Of a stretch of DNA of 5,902 nucleotides, positions 1-5,769 are shown one piece after another. Numbering within the stretch: position 1 is the stretch's first letter; each line of letters opens with the position of its first letter. The stretch spans positions 5,295 through 11,196 of the forward strand of contig CARZYU010000037.1 of assembly GCA_949113215.1 (NCBI GenBank), read 5' to 3'. The position numbers and the translations under genes were made by a program. The notes beneath the pieces were generated by a model, which had not been told where the DNA came from, ran no database searches, and saw only the letters and a list, made by a program, of their open reading frames with translations. This stretch comes from an uncultured Bacilli bacterium. Its GTDB lineage: Bacteria; Bacillota_I; Bacilli_A; RF39; UBA660.

Positions 1-2
1 CT

Positions 3-980
3 GTCATTGTTGTATCTCACGACCGACACTTTTTGAATAAAGTTTGTACTCATATCGTGGATATTGATTATGGAAGAATGAAACTTTACATTGGAAACTA
101 CGACTTCTGGTACGAATCAAGTCAGCTTGCTCTTCGCCAAATGAAAGAAGCAAATAAAAAGAAGGAAGAAAAGATCAAAGAACTACAATCGTTCATTGCC
201 AGGTTCTCCGCCAATGCTTCCAAATCGAAGCAGGCAACTTCCCGAAAGAAAATGTTAGAAAAAATTGAATTGGAAGAAATCGTTCCTTCTTCTAGAAAGT
301 ATCCGTTCATTGACTTTAAAATCGAAAAACCAGCTGGAAAAGAAATCTTAACGGTAGAGAAGATAAGCAAGGTGATCGATGGCAGAAAAGTATTAGACAA
401 TGTTTCCTTTATGGTTTTGAAGGGAGATAAAATTGCTTTTACTGGAAGTGATGATATTGCTAAGACAACGTTATTTAAAATTTTAATGGGAGAAATGGAA
501 CCTGATCATGGTAGAGTTATCTGGGGAAAGACGATCGTTCCTTCTTATTTGCCTCAAGACAACAACGAATATTTTCAACAATCGGAATCGATTATGAAGT
601 GGATTTCTCATTACTATGACATTAACGATGAAACGGTTCTTCGAGGTTTCTTAGGTCGGATGTTATTTTCGGGAGATGAAGTATTTAAAGATGTTACAGT
701 TTTATCTGGAGGAGAAAAAGCGCGATGCATGCTTTCCAAGATGATGCTTCAAAATCCTAATTTTCTAATCTTTGATGAACCAACGAACCACTTGGATCTT
801 GAAAGCATTACTTCTTTGAACAAAGGAATGGAACGTTTTGAAGGAGAAATTTTATTTACGACCCATGACCATGAATTAAATCAGACCGTCGCCAATCGCA
901 TCATTGAGCTTCTTCCACATGGTTTGATCGATCGAAGAATGACTTACGATGATTATTTGGAACAACAAGAAAAGAAATAA
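3..980 (+). CDS. ybiT: ABC-F family ATPase, YbiT type, 5'-truncated by the window edge
   Basis: This is the C-terminal part of a cytoplasmic ABC-F protein, a ribosome-associated translation factor with two ATPase domains and no membrane domain. The frame is open to the left edge, and its first codons read VIVVSHDRHFLN, the H-loop of the first ATPase domain, so the real start lies outside the window; the internal TTG at 33 is not a start. Next comes a charged linker with the run FIARFSANASKSKQATSR, which I recognise as typical of YbiT/YkpA members. The second ATPase domain follows: Walker A at 444-470 (GSDDIAKTT), Q-loop YLPQDN, signature LSGGEKAR at 702-725, Walker B with FDEPTNHLDL near 762-795, and H-loop TTHDH near 858-872. 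Walker A has Ala where the canonical motif has Gly before Lys; I recall this as common in this subfamily. The frame ends at TAA 978-980. Family assignment is confident; the exact subfamily name is slightly less so. Confidence 0.93.
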   Translation, partial: VIVVSHDRHFLNKVCTHIVDIDYGRMKLYIGNYDFWYESSQLALRQMKEANKKKEEKIKELQSFIARFSANASKSKQATSRKKMLEKIELEEIVPSSRKYPFIDFKIEKPAGKEILTVEKISKVIDGRKVLDNVSFMVLKGDKIAFTGSDDIAKTTLFKILMGEMEPDHGRVIWGKTIVPSYLPQDNNEYFQQSESIMKWISHYYDINDETVLRGFLGRMLFSGDEVFKDVTVLSGGEKARCMLSKMMLQNPNFLIFDEPTNHLDLESITSLNKGMERFEGEILFTTHDHELNQTVANRIIELLPHGLIDRRMTYDDYLEQQEKK

Positions 981-1009
981 AAAGCAATATCCCAATTGGA
1001 TATTGCTTT
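981..1009. terminator. Bidirectional hairpin terminator between convergent genes
   Basis: The arms 981-992 (aaagcaatatcc) and 998-1009 (ggatattgcttt) are perfectly complementary over 12 bp, with a 5-nt loop. The hairpin begins right after the stop of the ABC-F gene and overlaps the stop codon (1008-1010) of the minus-strand activase gene. On the minus strand it is followed by TTTATTTCTTTT, a fair U-tract, so it best terminates the operon. On the plus strand the downstream run (ATTGTTT) is weaker, so termination of the ABC-F transcript may be leaky. Confidence 0.8.
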
Positions 1010-1958
1010 ATTGTTTGATGGCACCTCGTTCACAACGGTTTCCATAGGCATCAATTAGTTTTTTATCATCACGAATGCAGATGATTTCACAATGGTTTGG
1101 ACAACGATTGCATTCAACCCCTCTCGTTTCAAAGGAGTGGTCTGTGACCTTAAAGTCAAACATTCTTTCTTGCCCAGTGTTTCTTGCTAGAATTGCGACA
1201 CCGAGAGCTCCCATCAAATGTCCGATTTCATCGACGATGATGTCTTCTTTTAAAATGGTTTCAAAGGCTTTGACAACTCCTACATTTTTACTAACGCCAC
1301 CTTGAAAGATGATTGGGCTTTTGATTTTTTTTCCTTTGCCAACGTTGTTTAAATAGTTTTGGGCGACACTGTTACAAAGTCCTGCGATGATGTCTTCTTT
1401 TTTGTATCCCATTTGAGCCTTGTGAACCAAGTCAGATTCAGCAAATACTGTGCACCTAGCGGCAATTTTCGTGGGATTTTTACTCGTTAAGGCAATTTTA
1501 CCAAATTGTTCAACGGGAACATCAAGGCGTTTGGCTTGACTCGAAAGAAACGATCCTGTACCCGCTGCACAAAGAGTGTTCATCGCATAGTCGGTCACAA
1601 TTCCATCTTCTAAGAGGATGATCTTAGAATCTTGTCCTCCGATTTCTAAAATGGTTTTGACATCAGGATACTTTGACATGGTTCCGACCGCATGGGCCGT
1701 AATTTCGTTTTTGATGACACTGGCTTCTAGGATGGTCCCAATGAGTTTTCTTGCAGATCCTGTGGTACCAACTGCTACGACGACAATATCTTTTCCTGCG
1801 ATTTGCTTTTGTAATTCCCTCAGTAGATTTGTGACTGCTTCAATGGGATTTCCTTTTGTCCAAAGATAAGCTTTTGCTAAAATTTGATCCTCTTTTCCTA
1901 TAATGATTCCTTTGGTGGAGATGGATCCAATATCAATTCCCAGATAACCTTTTTTCAT
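1008..1958 (-). CDS. BadF/BcrAD-type ATPase, 2-hydroxyacyl-CoA dehydratase activase-like (COG1924 type)
   Basis: A 316-residue ATPase of the actin/Hsp70/sugar-kinase fold. Relatives such as HgdC are homodimers holding one [4Fe-4S] cluster; they use ATP to inject a low-potential electron into a dehydratase. Visible motifs are phosphate-1 LGIDIGSISTKG (6-17), ILEIGGQDSKI (103-113), CAAGTGSFL with Cys130, AARCTVFAESDL with Cys169, and FQGGVSKN near 218-225. Cys130 and Cys169 match the two cluster ligands of the family in sequence context and spacing. After the usual end of the ATPase domain, a cysteine-rich tail carries Cys283, Cys286, Cys290, Cys294 and Cys309. Such a tail is known in members associated with DUF2229 proteins but not in classic HgdC. 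The ATG at 1956-1958 has AAGGAG 8 nt upstream and overlaps the stop of the upstream gene (ATGA), indicating coupling. It is the last gene of the operon. Electron donor and substrate cannot be read from the sequence. Confidence 0.93.
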   Translation of the reverse strand: MKKGYLGIDIGSISTKGIIIGKEDQILAKAYLWTKGNPIEAVTNLLRELQKQIAGKDIVVVAVGTTGSARKLIGTILEASVIKNEITAHAVGTMSKYPDVKTILEIGGQDSKIILLEDGIVTDYAMNTLCAAGTGSFLSSQAKRLDVPVEQFGKIALTSKNPTKIAARCTVFAESDLVHKAQMGYKKEDIIAGLCNSVAQNYLNNVGKGKKIKSPIIFQGGVSKNVGVVKAFETILKEDIIVDEIGHLMGALGVAILARNTGQERMFDFKVTDHSFETRGVECNRCPNHCEIICIRDDKKLIDAYGNRCERGAIKQ

Positions 1959-3031
1959 GATTTTTTCTCCTTCCGCATTTTTAACATATCGTAAAAGGCT
2001 TCCAATCTTGTCTTGATTCCTTCTTCGGAGGTTTGGGTATCAAAAGAAAAGAAGATGATTGGCATATCCAAGTCACTGCTGATTCTTTGAATGATGGGCA
2101 TGGCCCCAATTTCCGGAGTACAACCGAATGGTTTGATGTGAATGATTCCATCGTAGTTTTGTTTTTTCAACAATTTTACTCTGGCAACGTTGTCCATGCC
2201 ATCGGCTCCGATTTGGTAGGTACAATACTTTTTAATCTGTTTTAAAAGACCTTTTACTTTAAAACGTTTGGTGACAAGCAAGTAACTGATGTCGGTAAAT
2301 CGTTTGACTTCAATGTTCATTTTAGCAAGTTGTTTTTCTAAAAAATAGGAAGAGAAGGGTTCCATCGAAGTATATAACTCTCCAATGATTCCTACTTTTA
2401 GGCAGTTTTCTTCTTTTCGAACTGGTATTTTTTTCATTTTCCGTTTGTAGTGAAAGTACGACTTTGTAAGGGTGATAAAATGTTTTTTCTTGGTGAAGTT
2501 TTTCCACATTTCTTGTTGTAGATGAACAAAGGAGTTTTCTTCTATCTCAAATCCGATGTTGGCGCGGATGATCCGATCGATTCGATCCATGTAATTTATC
2601 ATGAGTAGGGTCAAAAGTGTATAGTGGGCAAACTTGAAAAAGTGTAATTTAGGATTGATGCTTTTAAAGATGTGGTAAAGATAAGTGACGGTTAAATGGT
2701 CTTTGTCATTCAAACAAAAGAATTTGAAGTGATAACCTAAGTCTTTTAAAATTTGTTCTTGGACATCGGCATAGTAACCGAAGCGACAACCTCCTCCTGC
2801 TTGCATCAAAATGTTGGCACCCTGTTCCAATGCTTCGATGAAATTTCCTAAATTATATTTAAAAGGAAGACAAACAAAATCAGGGCTATACTTGCTCCCT
2901 AGTTCGACTGTTTTTTTGGTAATGGGTGGACATTCCACTACTTCTGCATGGGTGAGATGATTTAAAAGATACTTAATGGGAATGTAGTAATTTCCTAGGT
3001 GGGGAAAACTGATTACTTTTTTATTTTCCAA
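1955..3031 (-). CDS. COG3581-type 2-hydroxyacyl-CoA dehydratase-like protein (activase partner)
   Basis: A 358-residue cytoplasmic protein with no signal peptide or membrane segment. I recognise the family from its N-terminus (SFPHLGNYYIPIKYLL), from ECPPITKKTVELGSKYSP, from FVCLPFKYNLGNFIEALEQG and from GGGCRFGYY. The C-terminal part begins with KVGIIGELYTSMEP (212-225) and ends with GCTPEIGAMPI (303-313) and FDTQTSEEGIKTRLEAF (330-346), the latter like the C-terminal domain of 2-hydroxyacyl-CoA dehydratase subunits. Cys34, Cys54, Cys82 and Cys304 lie in conserved-looking motifs and may bind a cluster; that is inference. I place the start at the TTG 3029-3031 because GGAGG (3039-3043) lies 7 nt upstream; the TTG at 3070 would start before that site. 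The gene overlaps the upstream gene by 11 bp and the activase by 4 bp, so the three are probably made in fixed ratio. The reaction is unknown; some annotations call such proteins CoA protein activase. Confidence 0.85.
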   Translation of the reverse strand: MENKKVISFPHLGNYYIPIKYLLNHLTHAEVVECPPITKKTVELGSKYSPDFVCLPFKYNLGNFIEALEQGANILMQAGGGCRFGYYADVQEQILKDLGYHFKFFCLNDKDHLTVTYLYHIFKSINPKLHFFKFAHYTLLTLLMINYMDRIDRIIRANIGFEIEENSFVHLQQEMWKNFTKKKHFITLTKSYFHYKRKMKKIPVRKEENCLKVGIIGELYTSMEPFSSYFLEKQLAKMNIEVKRFTDISYLLVTKRFKVKGLLKQIKKYCTYQIGADGMDNVARVKLLKKQNYDGIIHIKPFGCTPEIGAMPIIQRISSDLDMPIIFFSFDTQTSEEGIKTRLEAFYDMLKMRKEKKS

Positions 3032-3956
3032 CTGGATTCCTCCGTTTCTTTTTTTCTTTGATGATGTCAATGAAACTTTCGATTCGTGTCGTCAGTCCAT
3101 TTTCCGAATTTAGTTCATCGATGATGAGGTTGATGATTGGTTTGTCCTTTATTTTATGAAGGCACATCTCATTGGTAAGAGAATCTGGTCCACAAGGGAA
3201 GGTCGTTAAAAGGATGATGCCATCGACTCTTTTTTTGTAATGAACGATCGCTCCTAAAAGTTCTTGATTGTAAGTCCAATAACTCTTGGGCGAAATGACT
3301 TTAGCTTCTTCCTCTAAGTTGCTTTCGTCGTAACAATCGGAATAGATGACGCTAACTCCCTCTTTTTCCAATAACGTTTGAATTTGTTTTCCAATGAGTT
3401 CGTCGTGAAGATTATACGGATGAGCGACCATGAGAATTTTTAGGTTATCACTTCTTAGCTTTTCCATTTGCTTTTTTAATTTCAGTGTTTGTTGTTGCTT
3501 TTGATAATGTAGGGCATCACGGTAAGCACTCATACTGTCAAAGTAAGAAAAACCTAGTTCCTTTCCCATGTCGAGAAAAGCGAATAATTCACTATCGTGA
3601 TGATCGACATCGACGTTGTAATGAAGAATAGGAAGGTCTTGGAATAAGTTTTTGGTAAGGTCGTAAAGAGCACTGAAATTTGTACAAAGTTTTTCATGTT
3701 TATTTAGGCATGCAATTCTTGGTATTAATATGTAATCACATTTATCAATTAAATACTCTACATGTCCCATAAATATTTTTAAGGATAGACATGCTTCATC
3801 ATCTAATTTTAATTTTCCTTTTTCTAAAGTTTCTAGATTTGTATCTGGACTGATGATAATATCAAATCCTAAATTTTCAAAGAAGTTTATCCATAAATTG
3901 CCATACTTATAAAACAATAATGCTTTTGGTATTCCTATTTTTATTCTATCGTTCAT
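3021..3956 (-). CDS. DUF2229 (COG3580-type) acyl-CoA dehydratase activase-related protein
   Basis: A 311-residue soluble protein, first gene of the operon. The family signature is the N-terminal IKIGIPKALLFYKYGNLW (5-22), followed by DDEACLSLKIFMGH (52-65) and YILIPRIACL (75-84). The C-terminal part has TTFPCGPDSLTNE (251-263) and IIDELNSENGLTTRIESF (278-295). In other bacteria this domain is fused to or encoded beside BadF-type activases; it is assumed to help form or feed an iron-sulfur enzyme, but its reaction is unknown. Cys56, Cys83, Cys91 and Cys255 are candidate ligands. The usual CPxF-like motif after the IPR segment reads CTNF here (91-94), so a proline I expect is missing. I chose the ATG 3954-3956, not the TTG at 4010, because GAGGAG (3963-3968) lies 6 nt upstream and the family N-terminus starts right after it. 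The first third is much more AT-rich than the rest. Confidence 0.87.
   Translation of the reverse strand: MNDRIKIGIPKALLFYKYGNLWINFFENLGFDIIISPDTNLETLEKGKLKLDDEACLSLKIFMGHVEYLIDKCDYILIPRIACLNKHEKLCTNFSALYDLTKNLFQDLPILHYNVDVDHHDSELFAFLDMGKELGFSYFDSMSAYRDALHYQKQQQTLKLKKQMEKLRSDNLKILMVAHPYNLHDELIGKQIQTLLEKEGVSVIYSDCYDESNLEEEAKVISPKSYWTYNQELLGAIVHYKKRVDGIILLTTFPCGPDSLTNEMCLHKIKDKPIINLIIDELNSENGLTTRIESFIDIIKEKKKRRNPVGK
3039..3043 (-). promoter_or_regulatory. Ribosome binding site fixing a TTG start
   Basis: Minus-strand GGAGG, 7 nt before the TTG at 3029-3031. It lies inside the last codons of the upstream DUF2229 gene and decides the start of the COG3581-type gene, removing 13 residues from the longest open frame. 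Confidence 0.75.
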
Positions 3957-3962
3957 TTTCTT

Positions 3963-3968
3963 CTCCTC
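3963..3968 (-). promoter_or_regulatory. Ribosome binding site of the operon's first gene
   Basis: Minus-strand GAGGAG, 6 nt before the ATG at 3954-3956. It lies within the longer open frame that begins at TTG 4010 and therefore argues for the internal ATG as the true start. Confidence 0.75.
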
Positions 3969-3992
3969 TAAAAAAGTATATTCATGATTTTT

Positions 3993-4020
3993 ATTATCTA
4001 GTAGATACAATTTATGACAA
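3993..4020 (-). promoter_or_regulatory. Candidate sigma-A-type promoter of the three-gene operon
   Basis: On the minus strand TTGTCA (4020-4015, 5 of 6 to TTGACA) is followed after 16 nt by GATAAT (3998-3993, 5 of 6 to TATAAT). A transcript starting near 3986 would have a leader of about 30 nt, with the GAGGAG site near its end. In such AT-rich DNA chance matches are common, so this remains a candidate. Confidence 0.5.
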
Positions 4021-4127
4021 AAAAATTTTGCTTGAAATTGCTTAGCTCTAACAGTATAAGAAAAGCGGAAAATCTTTTTGTGAAAAATGTCGTTAAAGAT
4101 TTAGTTTACAAAAAGGTTAAATTTTGA

Positions 4128-4271
4128 GATAACATCCCGTTAAAATAAAATGAGGCTTTATTGAAGAAAGTTCCCGAAAAATAGAGGTAAAATATGTACA
4201 TCTTTTCAAAATAGTGATATTATATGAACGAATTAAATTAAATTACTCCATTCAAAAGGACGGGAAGTTAT
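4128..4271. mobile_element. Possible 143-bp non-autonomous (MITE-like) derivative of the neighbouring IS
   Basis: The left end ATAACATCCCGTT (4129-4141) and the right end GACGGGAAGTTAT (4259-4271) are inverted repeats matching at 11 of 13 positions. The left end resembles the outer left repeat of the adjacent IS (GATAACGTCCCGCTAAA, from 4291), while the right end resembles the outer right repeat (ACGGGAAGTTA at 5771-5781). It contains no gene that I can support. It fits a deletion derivative keeping only the two ends of the element next door. I see no clear target-site duplication, so degenerate IS remnants are an alternative. Confidence 0.4.
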
Positions 4272-4302
4272 AAAAATTTTTTTGAATATAGATAACGTCC
4301 CG
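4260..4302. repeat. Inverted repeat formed by two facing IS-end motifs
   Basis: CGGGAAGTTAT (4261-4271) and ATAACGTCCCG (4292-4302) are complementary at 10 of 11 positions, with 20 nt of AT-rich DNA between them. It is most simply explained as the right end of one small element abutting the left end of the IS, not as a functional hairpin. Confidence 0.55.
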
Positions 4303-4325
4303 CTAAATAAAGGGAATTATTATAT

Positions 4326-4337
4326 GTATTTTGGCTT
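4326..4337. repeat. Left inner inverted repeat of the IS
   Basis: GTATTTTGGCTT matches the reverse complement of 5575-5586 at 12 of 12 positions. It lies 19 nt beyond the transposase stop, the mirror image of its partner's 18-nt distance from the start codon. Confidence 0.75.
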
Positions 4338-4356
4338 GATTTGTTGAAATTTTAGA

Positions 4357-5556
4357 CTATTTTTTTAATAATCTAATTGAAAGATCAATATCGTCATTAT
4401 TGATCTTTTTTATATGAAATTTATCTATATTGGATTGTCCAATAAAATTATGAGCTTCTTCATAAGGTGAAAAGTTATTTAAAGATAATCTAGGTGTTGA
4501 ATTAATATGAGAAGCTATTAAGTAACAATCTTCTTGAGTGAGAGATGCAAAAGATGTACCCTTTGGAAGAATGTATCTAATATATTCATGATTTTTCTCA
4601 ATAGATCCTTTTTGCCATGAGCAACTAGGATCACAATAAAATAACGAACATATTTTTTTACCAGTGTTAAAATCTATCTCGATACTTTCAGGATCAGAAA
4701 ATTCAGTACCATTATCAGTTAAAATTACTTCAAATAGTCTTCTAAATTCATTTATACCTAATGTTTCTTTAAGAAAATTAAATATTTGTGTAACATATTT
4801 AGATTGTTTATAAGGAAGTAAATAAATAAGCATAAAATTGTATTTTCTAAATAAAAGAGTAAGAAAACATTTTCCGCCTTTACCTCCCTTAGTACCAATA
4901 ACAGTATCCATTTCAACAATAGAGGCATTCGGATTATATTCTAAATAATCTTTGAAGTCAGAATAAAATCTACCAATTTTAATTCTAGGATTAGCTTTTT
5001 CTCTGTTTTCAGAAGTATTATATTCCTTATTAATTCTAAATTTGACTTTTCTTTGTAAATCAATATTTCTAACATTTAAGATACCTAAATCAATATATTT
5101 ATAGAAAGTAGATTTAGAGAAAGGTAGAACATTAGAATGAGAAATAAAAACATGATTAACAGAATGATGTTTGTGAATCATTAAAGGAGAAACAACATCG
5201 TTAATGGAAGCAATTTCTTCTTTTGTAATTTTAAGATGACTTCTAGATTTAATTAAAGTTTTTTTGTATTCATTATAAGCAACATCATGAGAATAAGAAT
5301 ATCTTATTTTATGACAAGAGTTAAATTTAGAACATCCATTACAAACATAGGGAGGTTTTGATTCAAAACAACAAGGCTGATTATTACAGTTAGAAGTAGT
5401 TCTTAAAAATCGATGTTTTCTAACCTCATCGGATATAGTTGTTCTATCTTTATGAATTCTGTTTCCAATTTTAGTAAAATTATAATTATTGTTTAAAAAT
5501 TCTTGAATTATACATCTATCTTCAAAAGATAAATGTTTGTATTTTTTAGCTTTCAT
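4357..5556 (-). CDS. IS30-family transposase, intact
   Basis: A 399-residue DDE transposase that cuts and joins the element's ends. The N-terminus holds a helix-turn-helix (about 8-46) with the IS30 pattern HLSFEDR, then IGNRIHKDRTTISDEVRKH. A cysteine-rich segment follows (57-81: Cys57, 62, 63, 72, 75, 81), which may bind zinc, as in other IS30 members. The catalytic core shows Asp217 in EMDTVIGTKGG, Asp281 in LTDNGTEF and Glu320 in WQKGSIEKNHEYIR, then INSTPRLSLNNFSPYE (351-366). All three catalytic residues are present and there is no frameshift, so it could be active. The ATG 5554-5556 has AAGGAG 6 nt upstream. The stop is TAG. Base composition is clearly more AT-rich than the chromosomal genes at 1-3660, consistent with transfer. 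Assignment is very secure. Confidence 0.96.
   Translation of the reverse strand: MKAKKYKHLSFEDRCIIQEFLNNNYNFTKIGNRIHKDRTTISDEVRKHRFLRTTSNCNNQPCCFESKPPYVCNGCSKFNSCHKIRYSYSHDVAYNEYKKTLIKSRSHLKITKEEIASINDVVSPLMIHKHHSVNHVFISHSNVLPFSKSTFYKYIDLGILNVRNIDLQRKVKFRINKEYNTSENREKANPRIKIGRFYSDFKDYLEYNPNASIVEMDTVIGTKGGKGGKCFLTLLFRKYNFMLIYLLPYKQSKYVTQIFNFLKETLGINEFRRLFEVILTDNGTEFSDPESIEIDFNTGKKICSLFYCDPSCSWQKGSIEKNHEYIRYILPKGTSFASLTQEDCYLIASHINSTPRLSLNNFSPYEEAHNFIGQSNIDKFHIKKINNDDIDLSIRLLKK
4380..4410 (+). terminator. Plus-strand terminator embedded in the 3' end of the transposase gene
   Basis: The arms AAAGATCAATA (4380-4390) and TATTGATCTTT (4398-4408) form a perfect 11-bp stem with a 7-nt loop. On the plus strand the stem runs into TTTTTT, a proper U-tract; on the minus strand it is followed by CAATTAG, so it acts in one direction. 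It would stop outside transcripts from the left before they run antisense through the transposase gene. The stem encodes residues near KINNDDIDLSI of the transposase. Confidence 0.65.
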
Positions 5557-5574
5557 AATAAGCTCCTTTCCTAT

Positions 5575-5586
5575 AAGCCAAAATAC
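5575..5586. repeat. Right inner inverted repeat of the IS
   Basis: AAGCCAAAATAC is the exact reverse complement of 4326-4337. It lies between the transposase -10 element and its ribosome binding site, so transposase binding here could repress its own gene; that is inference. Confidence 0.75.
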
Positions 5587-5594
5587 GGTTATTT

Positions 5595-5623
5595 ATTTTA
5601 GCATTTTTAAGGATGTTTAACAA
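5595..5623 (-). promoter_or_regulatory. Candidate promoter of the transposase gene
   Basis: On the minus strand TTGTTA (5623-5618) is followed after 17 nt by TAAAAT (5600-5595), preceded by TGC to give an extended -10 (TGCTAAAAT). The leader would be about 30 nt, containing the inner inverted repeat and the AAGGAG site. Confidence 0.55.
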
Positions 5624-5665
5624 ATAAAGATGAACTTTATTTGATTTAATATTTTAATAGGAACA

Positions 5666-5714
5666 AATAAGTCAAGGGTCAAGATGAACTCATTACACTC
5701 GCCCTTGACTTATT
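5666..5714. repeat. 13-bp inverted repeat / long hairpin near the right end of the IS
   Basis: AATAAGTCAAGGG (5666-5678) pairs perfectly with CCCTTGACTTATT (5702-5714), enclosing a 23-nt loop. It lies upstream of the transposase promoter and inside the presumed right end of the IS. It may block incoming minus-strand transcription or be a protein-binding site; the flanking T-runs are short, so a terminator role is not clear. Confidence 0.6.
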
Positions 5715-5769
5715 ATTTTGAAAGGAACTCCCCACTAAGTTTCTAAAGTTAATCTCCCACTAGTAAAAA

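Noticed and set aside
122..400. Minus-strand open frame opposite the ABC-F gene
   Set aside because: It is a shadow of the linker region of the ABC-F gene, whose protein motifs are unmistakable on the plus strand.
1075..1305. Plus-strand open frames opposite the activase gene (also 1618-1869)
   Set aside because: They are shadows of the strongly conserved minus-strand gene, with no ribosome site and no family resemblance.
2033..2507. Alternative-frame open frames within the COG3581-type gene (2033-2245 plus, 2322-2507 minus)
   Set aside because: Low-complexity shadow frames inside a well-supported coding region.
4014..4127. Plus-strand 37-codon frame beginning ATGACAAAA and ending at TGA 4125-4127
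   Set aside because: It has no ribosome binding site, its start overlaps the operon promoter candidate on the other strand, and it resembles nothing I recognise. It could be a gene remnant left of the mobile region, but there is not enough to annotate it.
3957..4130. Riboswitch or structured leader for the operon
   Set aside because: With the promoter candidate at 3993-4020 the leader would be only about 30 nt, and I see no stable hairpins or known aptamer motif.
4195..4223. Plus-strand promoter-like sequence TGTACA, 17 nt, TATTAT with TG before the -10
   Set aside because: The -35 match is only 4 of 6, the DNA is very AT-rich, and no plus-strand gene lies downstream before the terminator at 4380-4410.
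4128..4310. CRISPR-like spaced repeats
   Set aside because: Only four degenerate copies occur, in mixed orientations and at unequal spacing; they fit transposon ends better than an array.
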